In this document: piece after piece, positions 1-8,723 of the stretch
Position numbering within the stretch: position 1 is the first letter of the stretch
Layout: every line of letters starts with the position of its first letter
Assembly: GCF_001570725.1 (NCBI RefSeq)
Contig: NZ_BCNV01000004.1
Location: 62,001-126,000, forward strand
DNA: 64,000 nucleotides
Direction: 5' to 3'
DNA from: Paenibacillus amylolyticus
Lineage (GTDB): Bacteria > Bacillota > Bacilli > Paenibacillales > Paenibacillaceae
Notes under the pieces: model-generated
What the model saw: only the letters and a program-made list of their open reading frames with translations
Told to the model about the DNA's origin: nothing
Database searches by the model: none
Position numbers and translations under genes: made by a program

Positions 1-1
1 G

Positions 2-1339
2 CAACCGGGCCAATGGCAGCTGGAGCAGGGGAGCTTCACCTACTTTTTCACAGATAACTATGAGTGGAATGAAAAACCGGTGAATACAGGCGTGCGAACG
101 GTGATGGAGATTAATTTTGACCCGATGAACGTGGTTGCCATGTTGGATGATTTTAAAGAAACGCAGGGCGGAGATCCTTTCTTATTAGTACCGGGCAATG
201 AGCCGTTACTGAACCGTACGGCGGACCCCGAACTGGTTGAAGCGATCATGCGAGATATGCCTTTTAACGGAACGGAGAGGGAGGGCAATCATCAATTGGA
301 GGTGGGCGGCAAGCAATATCTGGTCAGTTACGTGCACTCCAAACAGCTACAGGCAGTATACGTGAACCCAGTGGTATTGGATGATTTGCTAACCCCGATG
401 GATAAGAGCCGAAATATGTTTATTACCTCCATTCTGTTACTGCTCGTGCTGAGTATCGGGGCTGCGCTGCTTTTGTATCGAAAAGTCCAGGTGCCAATCC
501 ACCGTTTGATGAGAGGGCTGCAACAGATTCGCAAAGGGCAGCTGTCCACACGGATTCCAGTCGATCACTCTCGTGATGAATTTGCGTACCTGACCCAGAG
601 CTTTAACCATATGGCGGAGCAGATTCAGGAACTGATCGAGAAGGTATACGAGGAACGTATTCGCTCACGTGAAGCCACACTTAAACATCTGCAATCACAG
701 ATCAATCCTCATTTCCTGTACAACTGCCTGTTTTATATCAAAAATATGACCCAGCTCGGCAACCGTGAAGCGGTTATTGCCATGTCGCTAAGCCTGGGTG
801 ACTACTATCGCTACATTACGCGGGGCGAGAATGATATGACGACAGTGGAAGAAGAGATCCGGCTGCTGGACCATTACTTGTCCATTCAACAGATGCGGAC
901 CAACCGGCTGACCTACGAGATCGCTGTACCGCAGCAACTGATGCAGCTTCACATTCCGCGACTGCTCATTCAGCCGATCGTAGAGAATGCGGTGATCCAC
1001 GGTATTGAGCCGATGGAAGGCAGTGGGCATGTTGTCGTAACAGGTATGGCGGTACCCGAACATATTGAGGGACGAAAATATACAAGATACAGCCTGTTTG
1101 TAGACAATGACGGTGTCACGCTGACAGCGGAAGAGATTGCGGAATTGGAACGGGAGATCAATGAACCGATGGGCGAAGAGATTGGAACAGGCACATGGAA
1201 TGTGCACCAGCGTCTCGTTACACGATATGGGCTGTCGTCCGGGCTTCATTTTGGAGCGATTCCCTATGGTGGACTTAGTGTAGAAATTCGATGGTTTGAG
1301 GAGGAACAAACGAATGATGAATCTGATGGTCGTGGATGA
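2..1339 (+). CDS. YesM-like sensor histidine kinase (5' end outside window)
   Basis: Membrane sensor kinase of the HisKA_7TM-less YesM/LytS class, expected to phosphorylate the AraC-type regulator encoded next. The frame is open from the window's first bases, so the GTG at 80 is not the real start and the N-terminus is missing. What remains is the end of an extracellular sensing region, one membrane helix (about nt 415-480), a HAMP linker, the His_kinase motif QINPHFLYN (nt 698-724) carrying the phospho-acceptor His, and a HATPase domain with an N-box-like PIVENAVIHG. It overlaps the regulator gene by 26 bp, so the two are translationally coupled. In this family such pairs usually control sugar ABC transporters; the binding protein at 3049 fits that. 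The ligand is unknown. Confidence 0.93.
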   Translation, partial: QPGQWQLEQGSFTYFFTDNYEWNEKPVNTGVRTVMEINFDPMNVVAMLDDFKETQGGDPFLLVPGNEPLLNRTADPELVEAIMRDMPFNGTEREGNHQLEVGGKQYLVSYVHSKQLQAVYVNPVVLDDLLTPMDKSRNMFITSILLLLVLSIGAALLLYRKVQVPIHRLMRGLQQIRKGQLSTRIPVDHSRDEFAYLTQSFNHMAEQIQELIEKVYEERIRSREATLKHLQSQINPHFLYNCLFYIKNMTQLGNREAVIAMSLSLGDYYRYITRGENDMTTVEEEIRLLDHYLSIQQMRTNRLTYEIAVPQQLMQLHIPRLLIQPIVENAVIHGIEPMEGSGHVVVTGMAVPEHIEGRKYTRYSLFVDNDGVTLTAEEIAELEREINEPMGEEIGTGTWNVHQRLVTRYGLSSGLHFGAIPYGGLSVEIRWFEEEQTNDESDGRG

Positions 1340-2906
1340 TGAACATTCCGCAGTAGAGTCGATCGCCGTCTCCATACCGTGGAGAGAACACGGGATTGGT
1401 CAGGTATTCAAAGCCTATTCAGTCAAAGAGGCACTGGAACATATGGCAACACATCAGGTCCATATTATTATCACGGATATTCGCATGCCGGGTCTGTCCG
1501 GTCTGGATCTGGTCAGTCATATCCGGCAAAAGTGGGAACGTACCAAATGTATTATTTTATCGGGGCATGCTTCCTTCGATTATGCGAAGCAGGCGCTCAA
1601 ACATGGGACAGTCAGTTATCTGCTCAAACCGGTCCGGGATGAGGAACTGATCGAATCCGTGCAGCAGGCCGCCGTGCAGATTCGCCTGGAGGGTGAGAAA
1701 CAAATGCTGCACCAGCGGGCCATGTATTCGGTGAGGGAACATCTGCCCGAGAAGCGGGCGGAGCTGATGAAGGATGTGCTGTTAGGGCATAAATTTGCGG
1801 ATGCAGAACTCACGGATAAGTTGGAGCAGCTGGAGATCGTGTTCCGTCCACAGGATAAAATGCAGCTGCTACTCATCCGTTATGATGACCATCAAGCCAC
1901 ACATAAAGCGTTTCGGCTGATGAAGTACGCCATCTCGAATGTAGTGGAAGAGATCTACGGCAGTGCCTATCATCTCTGCCATACGGATGACGCCTATGAT
2001 GACCTAGTCTTCATGACCAGTCCCAAACAAACCCAAGCCGAACCTGAGATGTTAATGGGCCGACTCGGAGAACGGTTAATCCACAGTGTGAGGCAGTATC
2101 TGAACGCGACCATTTCACTATCGGTTAGCCGCATGGGACGTTTCCCAGAACAGGTGCCGCAGCTATATCATCAAGCTGTGAGTGCACTTCGCAAGCAGGC
2201 CGAGGCGGGCAAAGGATTACATCTGAATGCGGTGGCAGGAACCAATGGGGCCACGTTGAAGTCTCTTGCAGCGCTGTATGAACCGCCGGGTCTAACGACG
2301 TTACTGGAAGCCGGGCGCATGGAGGATGCACACCGTAAGATTGATCAGATCTTTGCCGAACTGTCGAACAGTGTGTTCCCGGAGCATGTGTATGTGGCTT
2401 TTCATTATCTGGCGGCGGCATTCTCCTATATGGCTCATCGGGAAGGAAGGCAATTAGCCGAAGTGCTTGGGGAGCAGTATCAGCAGCTGCTCAAGGATGG
2501 TTATGGCATCTCGCTACGCAGTCTTGAAACGTGGACTCGGTCTGTGATGCAGCATTGGGCAGAGAGCACCAGCGAGGCGGGACAGGATGCGGGATCAACC
2601 CTCATTAGGCAGGTGCAGCAATGGATCGACCATCATCTGGGTGAGGATCTATCGTTGCAGGTCATTGCTGGAGAAGTGCATCTGCACCCGGTATATCTGT
2701 CGAAAATGTACAAACAATCCACCGGTGAAGGTATTAGTGATTATATTATCCGTTCCAGAATGGAACGTGCGGTTCATTTGCTCAAGCATACGGCGATGAA
2801 GATCTATGAAGTTGGTCAGGAAGTGGGGTACAACAACACGCCTTATTTCATTCAGGTGTTCCGCAAACATTATGGACTGACCCCGCAAGATTTTCGGAAC
2901 GGTTAA
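1314..2906 (+). CDS. YesN-like AraC-family response regulator
   Basis: Two-component response regulator of about 530 residues: an N-terminal receiver domain with acidic pocket VVDDE and phospho-acceptor Asp in TDIRMPG, a long middle region of low conservation, and a C-terminal AraC/XylS double helix-turn-helix (about the last 100 residues, ending GLTPQDFRNG). ATG 1314 is chosen over the upstream TTG at 1296 because GAGGAGG at 1298-1304 sits 9 nt before it. It overlaps the kinase gene and should be its partner. Its likely target is a promoter for the downstream binding protein and for permeases that may lie upstream of the window (inference). Confidence 0.93.
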   Translation: MMNLMVVDDEHSAVESIAVSIPWREHGIGQVFKAYSVKEALEHMATHQVHIIITDIRMPGLSGLDLVSHIRQKWERTKCIILSGHASFDYAKQALKHGTVSYLLKPVRDEELIESVQQAAVQIRLEGEKQMLHQRAMYSVREHLPEKRAELMKDVLLGHKFADAELTDKLEQLEIVFRPQDKMQLLLIRYDDHQATHKAFRLMKYAISNVVEEIYGSAYHLCHTDDAYDDLVFMTSPKQTQAEPEMLMGRLGERLIHSVRQYLNATISLSVSRMGRFPEQVPQLYHQAVSALRKQAEAGKGLHLNAVAGTNGATLKSLAALYEPPGLTTLLEAGRMEDAHRKIDQIFAELSNSVFPEHVYVAFHYLAAAFSYMAHREGRQLAEVLGEQYQQLLKDGYGISLRSLETWTRSVMQHWAESTSEAGQDAGSTLIRQVQQWIDHHLGEDLSLQVIAGEVHLHPVYLSKMYKQSTGEGISDYIIRSRMERAVHLLKHTAMKIYEVGQEVGYNNTPYFIQVFRKHYGLTPQDFRNG

Positions 2907-3048
2907 CAAATCAATATGAACATTGAAATTGTGATATATGTTTGCCTCCCCGGCTGCACTATCCTTTTCATGTAAGGTGCATAATGCCACATGCAGAGGT
3001 GCATTTGGCACAAAAGGGTATCCAAGTTACCTGAGGAGGGGTTAGTTC

Positions 3049-4701
3049 ATGTATAGAAAAATGATGACGGCATTGCTCGCAATAACGATGGTTGCTGTAA
3101 CGGCATGCAGTTCGGGGGCCAAGGAAGAACCGGTGAAGGAAGCAACTGCACCACTTGCTCTGCAAGATGGGAAGTATGAACCGGCGGTACAGATGAGCTA
3201 TTTGCGGGCCTGGAATGATGATACAAAGTTCAAGAATGGGGAAACGGCACAGAACAATGTGCATACCAAATGGGCCAAGGAACGACTTGGTATCGATCTG
3301 ACCACACCGTGGGCCGTATCGGTGACCAATGATGCATTTTATACAAAATTGCGCTTGTCTCTGTCCGCTAACGAGGAATTGCCGGATATCGTCTCCATTC
3401 GGGGAGACTACAATCTGGTAAGGGAATTAATCGAATCCGGCAAGTTTGCCAATGCAGGCGAGTTATTTGACCAATATGCTTCGGACACATGGAAACAGGC
3501 ATCTGAATCGGCACCGGAGGAATGGTATCCATACATGTATGAGGGCGAGCGTTATGGCATTCCGATCTTTGATTATGCCTACAATGGTGATTCGGTCATG
3601 TTCATTCGGGAAGACTGGTTGAAGAAGCTGGGACTGGAAGAACCAAAAACCATGGATGAGCTGGTTACGGTGATGGATGCTTTTACGAATCAGGACCCCG
3701 ATGGGAATGGCAAGAAAGATACGTATGGTCTCACTGTCGGCATGAAGAATGCGCTCAATACGTGGATGACGGAATCGGGCTGGATCTTCGGCATGTACAA
3801 CACGATGCCTGGACAATGGAATGATGCTGGAGACGGCACACTGCAATATGGTTCCATCCAGCCAGGTGTGAAGGAAGGCCTTGCGACGATGAAAGATTGG
3901 TTGTCCAAAGGTTATCTGCCCAAAGAAGCAGGCGTATATGACGAGATCAAGGCAGCAGAACTGTTCACCGCAGGTAAAGCTGGCATTATCGTTGGGCCAC
4001 ACTGGATGCCAAACTGGCCGATCGATGATGTGAAGAAAAATGTGGATGGTGCCACGTACAAGGCTATTGCCTTACCTACAGGGCCAACAGGCGAGAGCCA
4101 TCAACATGGTTCTGGTGCAAGCAACGGGGTGGTGCTGATTAACAAAGACATGGCGAACCCGGAGATTTTCTTCACGTATCAGAATTATCTGTTCGACAAC
4201 TTTGCCAACCCGGAAGTGGGCAGCGAGTTCGAACATGGCTTTGCGCAAGGATATGACTATGACATCGTGGATGGCAAAGTTGTTGGTGAAGCTGAAGTAA
4301 AAGACGGCGTATCCCCACTCAAATATACGATTACGTATGATGGTGCCCGGATCCCGAATCTGATGATGGATACGCTAGCGGAACTGGCGAAGGGCAAAGA
4401 GCCGGAGACTCCTTTTGAGAAAAATACGAAGATTGCCAACAAACCGGAAGTGTTTGTCGCCGCTGAGGTGGTTGTTGCGAATAAAGATAACGCGATCAAG
4501 AACAAGTTCACCGGGGCACCAACCGAGACGATGAAAATGAAGAAGGACGCGATCGACAAGCTGGAGAAGGATACGTTCAGCAAGATCATCTATGGTCAGG
4601 TGGGCATTGAGGAATTTGATACGTTTGTGACAAAGTGGAAGTCCATGGGCGGCGATGATATTACAGCCGAAGTGAACGAGTGGTATAAGACAGTTAATTA
4701 A
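3049..4701 (+). CDS. Extracellular sugar-binding lipoprotein, ABC transporter (LipO-like)
   Basis: Solute-binding lipoprotein of a CUT1-type carbohydrate ABC importer, 550 residues, anchored outside the membrane. The N-terminus has a lysine/arginine start, a hydrophobic core and a lipobox ending at Cys20 (VTAC). The body has the features of the large LipO-like binding-protein class, including the stretch FIREDWLKKLGL, DPDGNGKKDTYG (a Ca-binding-like loop) and a glycine-rich ligand cleft. The Shine-Dalgarno GAGGAGGGG lies just upstream. No permease genes lie beside it in the window. They may precede the truncated kinase gene, as is common for kinase-regulator-lipoprotein sets. The gene ends with a strong terminator. 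Confidence 0.9.
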   Translation: MYRKMMTALLAITMVAVTACSSGAKEEPVKEATAPLALQDGKYEPAVQMSYLRAWNDDTKFKNGETAQNNVHTKWAKERLGIDLTTPWAVSVTNDAFYTKLRLSLSANEELPDIVSIRGDYNLVRELIESGKFANAGELFDQYASDTWKQASESAPEEWYPYMYEGERYGIPIFDYAYNGDSVMFIREDWLKKLGLEEPKTMDELVTVMDAFTNQDPDGNGKKDTYGLTVGMKNALNTWMTESGWIFGMYNTMPGQWNDAGDGTLQYGSIQPGVKEGLATMKDWLSKGYLPKEAGVYDEIKAAELFTAGKAGIIVGPHWMPNWPIDDVKKNVDGATYKAIALPTGPTGESHQHGSGASNGVVLINKDMANPEIFFTYQNYLFDNFANPEVGSEFEHGFAQGYDYDIVDGKVVGEAEVKDGVSPLKYTITYDGARIPNLMMDTLAELAKGKEPETPFEKNTKIANKPEVFVAAEVVVANKDNAIKNKFTGAPTETMKMKKDAIDKLEKDTFSKIIYGQVGIEEFDTFVTKWKSMGGDDITAEVNEWYKTVN

Positions 4702-4708
4702 TAAATAA

Positions 4709-4753
4709 AGCAGAGTAGAACGATGAATTCATCGGATCTACTCTGCTTTTTTT
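4709..4753 (+). terminator. Intrinsic terminator after the binding-protein gene
   Basis: An 11-bp stem (AGCAGAGTAGA with TCTACTCTGCT) is followed by a run of seven T. It starts 8 bp past the stop codon at 4701. Confidence 0.92.
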
Positions 4754-4823
4754 GTAGGCATTTTCATGACAAAAAACAACAAGGATAAGAAAAATAGAGC
4801 CTTTGAGGGTTAATACAAATAAT

Positions 4824-5057
4824 CTATATAAATTGAACTAAAACATTCACAAGAGAACGAAGAGGACAGAAATAACCTGAAAAAGCGAAGCTAAAAGCTT
4901 TCTGAAAGAAAGCTGCATCGGAAGCATAGGCTCGCCTTTATCCCTGGATTTTCACCTTTTAAGAGTGAATGAAAAAAATCTGGGGATAACAGCGATCGGA
5001 AGGTTGTTCTGTCATTGGAGTTGTAAGTGTGAATAATCTTTAGTTCAATTTATATAG
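4824..5057. repeat. MITE-like element with perfect 19-bp terminal inverted repeats
   Basis: The ends CTATATAAATTGAACTAAA (4824-4842) and its exact reverse complement (5039-5057) enclose about 200 bp without a plausible gene. Inside is a stem made of 4938-4952 and 4975-4989 (TTATCCC and GATTTT against AAAATC and GGGATAA, with two G-T wobbles), flanked by CTCGCCTT and ACAGCGATCGGAAG. The same core recurs at 45740-45820. No clear target-site duplication is visible. It could be a non-autonomous mobile element or a structured RNA locus. This element fills most of the gap 4754-5068. Confidence 0.75.
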
Positions 5058-5068
5058 TACATGATTAT

Positions 5069-5311
5069 CTATGACTCGAAGCGGACAAAGGTAACGTTTT
5101 TTCCTAAAATCACATTATCCACCTTCCAGCCGGCATTTAACCAGGATAGTGCCTGTGTATGATTATTGGAATTATTCACCCACCATTGTTCGCGATTATA
5201 CGCTGTAGGGGGTAACGTAAATCCGAGAATTTCCTCAAGCTCTGCATATGTAAGGGTGATTGAAACCTGATTCAAATAGTTTTCCAAAGGGAAGTATTTG
5301 CTATAGCTCAT
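5069..5311 (-). CDS. Small conserved hypothetical protein (DUF7662-like)
   Basis: An 80-residue soluble protein, with no signal peptide or membrane segment. It has the pattern YFPLENYL, then LTYAELEEILGF.LP, a WW.N motif, HTQALSWLNAGW and a final TFVR. I associate this layout with a small DUF family (DUF7662, from memory), whose role is unknown. AGGAGGTCTGACTAA precedes the ATG, so it is well set up for translation. It stands alone between the repeat element and an empty stretch. Confidence 0.75.
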   Translation of the reverse strand: MSYSKYFPLENYLNQVSITLTYAELEEILGFTLPPTAYNREQWWVNNSNNHTQALSWLNAGWKVDNVILGKNVTFVRFES

Positions 5312-5642
5312 TTAGTCAGACCTCCTGAAAAGGAATACAATGATTATACAACGTGGGGAAGATGATAGCGAGGGCATGCCGAGAGTCTACATAGATGTGA
5401 AAGGCTTCCGTAGATCTCTTTGACTAGGGCATGTCTTAAATACCACTTATGGGCATCTTTCACCACCTTTTCTCCCCCTGCTGCCTTATTGTTCCGGGTG
5501 TGCTGGAGAGAGTAAAATAATAGGTAGTATGCGAACGTCAATACGTATTTATAACATAGACGCCCCGGATTGATCCGGGATTCATAGAGGTTCAAGTGTT
5601 GTTGATAAACATCATTAGATGTATGGGAAGGCAGGAGATTAG
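5312..5642. other. Non-coding gap with a 16-bp palindrome
   Basis: No convincing gene is seen here. The one striking feature is the palindrome CCCGGATTGATCCGGG at 5574-5589 (7-bp arms, 2-bp centre), about 55 bp before the next gene. A TATAAC-like -10 lies at about 5551. The palindrome could be an operator or an RNA hairpin in the leader of the 5643 gene. Confidence 0.4.
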
Positions 5643-7358
5643 ATGAGTACACTTTATGATCAGGCGATGGAAGAGATGATTACGACGATCCACGAATGGT
5701 TTGATGAACAGGAAAAGCGAGATGATCTGGAAAGTGTTGTGAAGCGAACCACGCTGCAAATGGGCATCTTCAATGATATTGTGCTGGATTACAGACCTGG
5801 CCGGACCACCGTAGACAGTCTGGATTTAGGTTTGGATGATGGTTTGAAATCGAAGCAGGCAGGAGCCTTTACAGAGGAACAGGTACGGAATGAGATCGGG
5901 CCAAAGCTTGTAGAGGTTGTTCAAGACAGATTGGACAAGCTGGCTAATACACCATTGATTGACTATCGATTTACCTTTCGTGGGAAATTCCCAACAACCG
6001 AAGGTAAGATGCAATTGACGTTACTTGAATATATTAATGAGGAGAAAAGACAGCTACTCCTTGAGCGTATTTATAGCTATGTAGACAAGAAACTGGAGAA
6101 CGGTACATATCCAACGAAGCGCTTGGAGTCCTTCTTTTTGACAAGTCATCTGCTTGATCCGAAGCTGTTGCCGGAGTTGGATGTAGCATGGACGATCAGG
6201 CAGTATGATCGGATTCAAGCGTTGAATCAGGGGCGTCCGGATGCACTTGCGGAACATCGTGGTGAGATTACTCGTGCGGTGACGGCATGGGCGGAGAATC
6301 AGTTTTTGCCACAGTATTTTGATGTGCAGTCCTCGACTTATCGTACCAACGAATATTCGCTTAAACCCGGAGCAACGCTTCAATCGAACATCGAAACACA
6401 GGCAGGCCAACATTCGGACGAGCAGGGGAGGGCGCAAACATTCGGGACTCAACCAATAGATCTGCTATTATACGCGGCGGTGATGATTCTACGATTTGAG
6501 CCGAGCTATAGCAAACCCAAAGGTGTAACTTTCCTGGAACTGGCGAAGCAACTCGGTAGCCGTCGTGCGGAACGCATGATGACAGAAGGTAGCGGGACGT
6601 ATGCGAAGGACGATATTCATGTGAAGACGGAAGAAGTGGAATGCAAAGCAAATGATGTATTCGCTCTGATGACCATTCACATTCGGAAGGAAGAGGCGAG
6701 TGCTTATCAGCAGGCACTTACCTTTATCACTCATCTGTTGAAGCAGGGCTTTCCGAAAAGTTATAAGATCAAGCTGAAATCTGCCGTAAAGCAGTATTTG
6801 CCGATTAAAGGGCTCGCGAAGTCGGATACGCACCGATTCTTTGCTAATGCACTGGAGTACCCGGAGTTGCATCCACTCCTGGAAGAGTATGCGCGTGAGG
6901 CTATCCAAGAGTTTGAGTTTTATGAGGATACCGAGGGTGAGAAGAGCTGTATGCCAGGCAGTTATGCAACCTTTGGGCTGGGGCTCGTGGATGAGCGGTA
7001 TTTCCCGCTGGTTGAATATTACATGGGTGAAGTGGATGATGAGCATCAGTTAATTCAGGATAAGTTCATTGCGGCATTTGTAGAAAAACAGGGTGTAACG
7101 GCTCAATCCATACCTGCGTTAGTCGCCAGTTTGCGTCGTTCTACGGACAGCTTGAAGCTGAAGATTCAGCCCGTGCTGGAAAATGAGGTAATACTCGAAC
7201 TGTTGGTTAGACAGATTCAAGAACTTGAGCATTATGAAGCGGAACGTGTGCTCTATCCGATCTTTGGCAAGGTGGAGAAGCTCACAACGCTCGCTCGCAA
7301 AGCGGAGGGAAGACGGAAGGAATTATTGCTACAAATGTTGCAAGCCGCAGGGAAATGA
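5643..7358 (+). CDS. Large protein of unknown function (DUF6138-like)
   Basis: A 571-residue, acidic, predicted soluble, mostly helical protein without signal peptide or membrane helices. I think it belongs to the family catalogued as DUF6138 (from memory, moderate certainty); no function is known to me. Two long helical blocks (about residues 1-190 and 330-571) flank a middle part with a low-complexity link near residue 245. The start follows GGAGATTAG. The next gene, 90 bp downstream on the same strand, encodes an FGE-sulfatase-like protein, and the two probably share a transcript. No catalytic motif could be identified. Confidence 0.7.
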   Translation: MSTLYDQAMEEMITTIHEWFDEQEKRDDLESVVKRTTLQMGIFNDIVLDYRPGRTTVDSLDLGLDDGLKSKQAGAFTEEQVRNEIGPKLVEVVQDRLDKLANTPLIDYRFTFRGKFPTTEGKMQLTLLEYINEEKRQLLLERIYSYVDKKLENGTYPTKRLESFFLTSHLLDPKLLPELDVAWTIRQYDRIQALNQGRPDALAEHRGEITRAVTAWAENQFLPQYFDVQSSTYRTNEYSLKPGATLQSNIETQAGQHSDEQGRAQTFGTQPIDLLLYAAVMILRFEPSYSKPKGVTFLELAKQLGSRRAERMMTEGSGTYAKDDIHVKTEEVECKANDVFALMTIHIRKEEASAYQQALTFITHLLKQGFPKSYKIKLKSAVKQYLPIKGLAKSDTHRFFANALEYPELHPLLEEYAREAIQEFEFYEDTEGEKSCMPGSYATFGLGLVDERYFPLVEYYMGEVDDEHQLIQDKFIAAFVEKQGVTAQSIPALVASLRRSTDSLKLKIQPVLENEVILELLVRQIQELEHYEAERVLYPIFGKVEKLTTLARKAEGRRKELLLQMLQAAGK

Positions 7359-7448
7359 GGATGTACACAAGACAAGTCAGATTGTGATGTATGAGCCAGC
7401 AAAGCATTTTAGAGAAGTGAAAGTGTATAAGGAAAGGTGGGAGAAGTT

Positions 7449-8501
7449 ATGGAAGCATTGAGACGAGACATGTGGCAGGGGTTGAATGCTCAGGATAAAG
7501 AGGCTTGGATGCGTAAGCTTATTCGTCGTTTACCAGATGGTATGGTATATGAGGGTCTCGAGACATTTGAACGATTCGGTCAGCGAATGGAGACAGGTGT
7601 ATTTACGGAGGATGGGCTGAGATTTGTGTTTGTGCCTGGGGATCAAGTAACGCTCGGCTGGGATCGTTGGCAACATGGAATGAACGAAGAGACCTCAGCC
7701 GACCTGCATCAAACGGTCAGTGAGTATGGTGTGGAGGACGTGGATTCGTTTCTGGCGAGCCAAATGTCACCTGTGAGAGAAGTGAATATTGCGCCGATGC
7801 TCGTGGAATGTGAACTGATCTCGCTTGGCTGGATTGAAGTATCCGAGGAGGAAGCACACGCGCAGGAAGATCCTGATTTCCCGTCAGCACTGGAGCAGTT
7901 TAAGCAGTCGGATATACGTGAATATGAATTGCATCAACAATTCCGTCTCATTCGCCAAGGTGAAGATGAAGTCCGAATCCTGTGGTTCAACGAAGGAATA
8001 GAACTGGAGGACGTTGTGAGGGAGGAAGCAGCGGCGGGCTTTGGTTTGCTGACCGAAGACGAATGGGAGTATATCTATGGCGGCGGTTGTCGCACTTTAT
8101 TCCCCTGGGGGGACAGCTTCAACTATACGATGAGATTGAAGCACTTTGGAAGTCTGGAAGGCGTGGATGAGATTGTGGATAAATCGACAGATCTAGACTC
8201 TACACGAGTTGAAGAAAAGGATGATCGTCCTTATGATCTGGAACTACCGAATTTCTTTGGCATACAGTTTGCAGGTGATCCCTACAAGTATGAGCTTACA
8301 CTCGATTCGGCTGGCGACGTGATGCCCAAAGGCGGAGACGGTGGGAGTCTGATTTGCGGTGGAACAGGGCCGTTGATTGGTTTCTTGCCTGCTGCTGCGG
8401 TCTATTATCGAGACGTTAATGCCAGTGAACTCGACTGGGAGGATTTGATGGATGCGATGTACTATCGCAGGGTTGTTCGTTTAACAGATCTAAAGGTTTG
8501 A
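7449..8501 (+). CDS. Divergent FGE-sulfatase (SUMF1)-like domain protein
   Basis: A 350-residue cytosolic protein. The second half carries the hallmark of the formylglycine-generating-enzyme fold, GFGLLTEDEWEYIYGGG followed by FPWGD. An earlier piece FVFVPGDQVTLGWD resembles the family's usual opening strand. The terminal part (LPNFFGI, then a Gly-rich stretch and VYYRDV) is a weakened version of the usual core. The Cys pair used by true sulfatase-activating enzymes is not apparent, so I would not call it an active FGE. Such folds are also used as binding domains in conflict and signalling systems. ATG 7449 is preferred to GTG 7437 because AAGGTGGGAG precedes it. It probably forms a unit with the 5643 gene. 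Confidence 0.65.
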   Translation: MEALRRDMWQGLNAQDKEAWMRKLIRRLPDGMVYEGLETFERFGQRMETGVFTEDGLRFVFVPGDQVTLGWDRWQHGMNEETSADLHQTVSEYGVEDVDSFLASQMSPVREVNIAPMLVECELISLGWIEVSEEEAHAQEDPDFPSALEQFKQSDIREYELHQQFRLIRQGEDEVRILWFNEGIELEDVVREEAAAGFGLLTEDEWEYIYGGGCRTLFPWGDSFNYTMRLKHFGSLEGVDEIVDKSTDLDSTRVEEKDDRPYDLELPNFFGIQFAGDPYKYELTLDSAGDVMPKGGDGGSLICGGTGPLIGFLPAAAVYYRDVNASELDWEDLMDAMYYRRVVRLTDLKV

Positions 8502-8723
8502 TCGATTAACCGTAACACCTAGTAAGCGGTAGGATTCCTACGGAGAAAGAGATTAACTGGATTCTAAAGTGACAGCTGACAGATAAATGAATACATCCGT
8601 CTCTGTCCTTTGGAGTGTTTCATTAAGACCAGAAGATGGAAGAAAAAGTAATGAATATTTAGATCAAAAGTTCTATACTTAACGAGTCTCAACCAAATTT
8701 ATTACATAGAGAAGGAGTTAAGT

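Noticed and set aside
2907..3048. Repeated GTGCAT segments (about 2978-3010)
   Set aside because: They could form a hairpin, but pairing is imperfect and there is no T run. The gap is short and the next gene has a clear ribosome binding site.
5344..5652. A 102-residue minus-strand reading frame before the 5643 gene
   Set aside because: It overlaps the start of the plus-strand gene, lacks a ribosome binding site and has no recognisable domain. Composition looks like chance coding of an AT-rich gap.
7449..8501. Active sulfatase-modifying formylglycine enzyme
   Set aside because: The fold signature is present but the catalytic Cys pair is not apparent, and no sulfatase gene is nearby.
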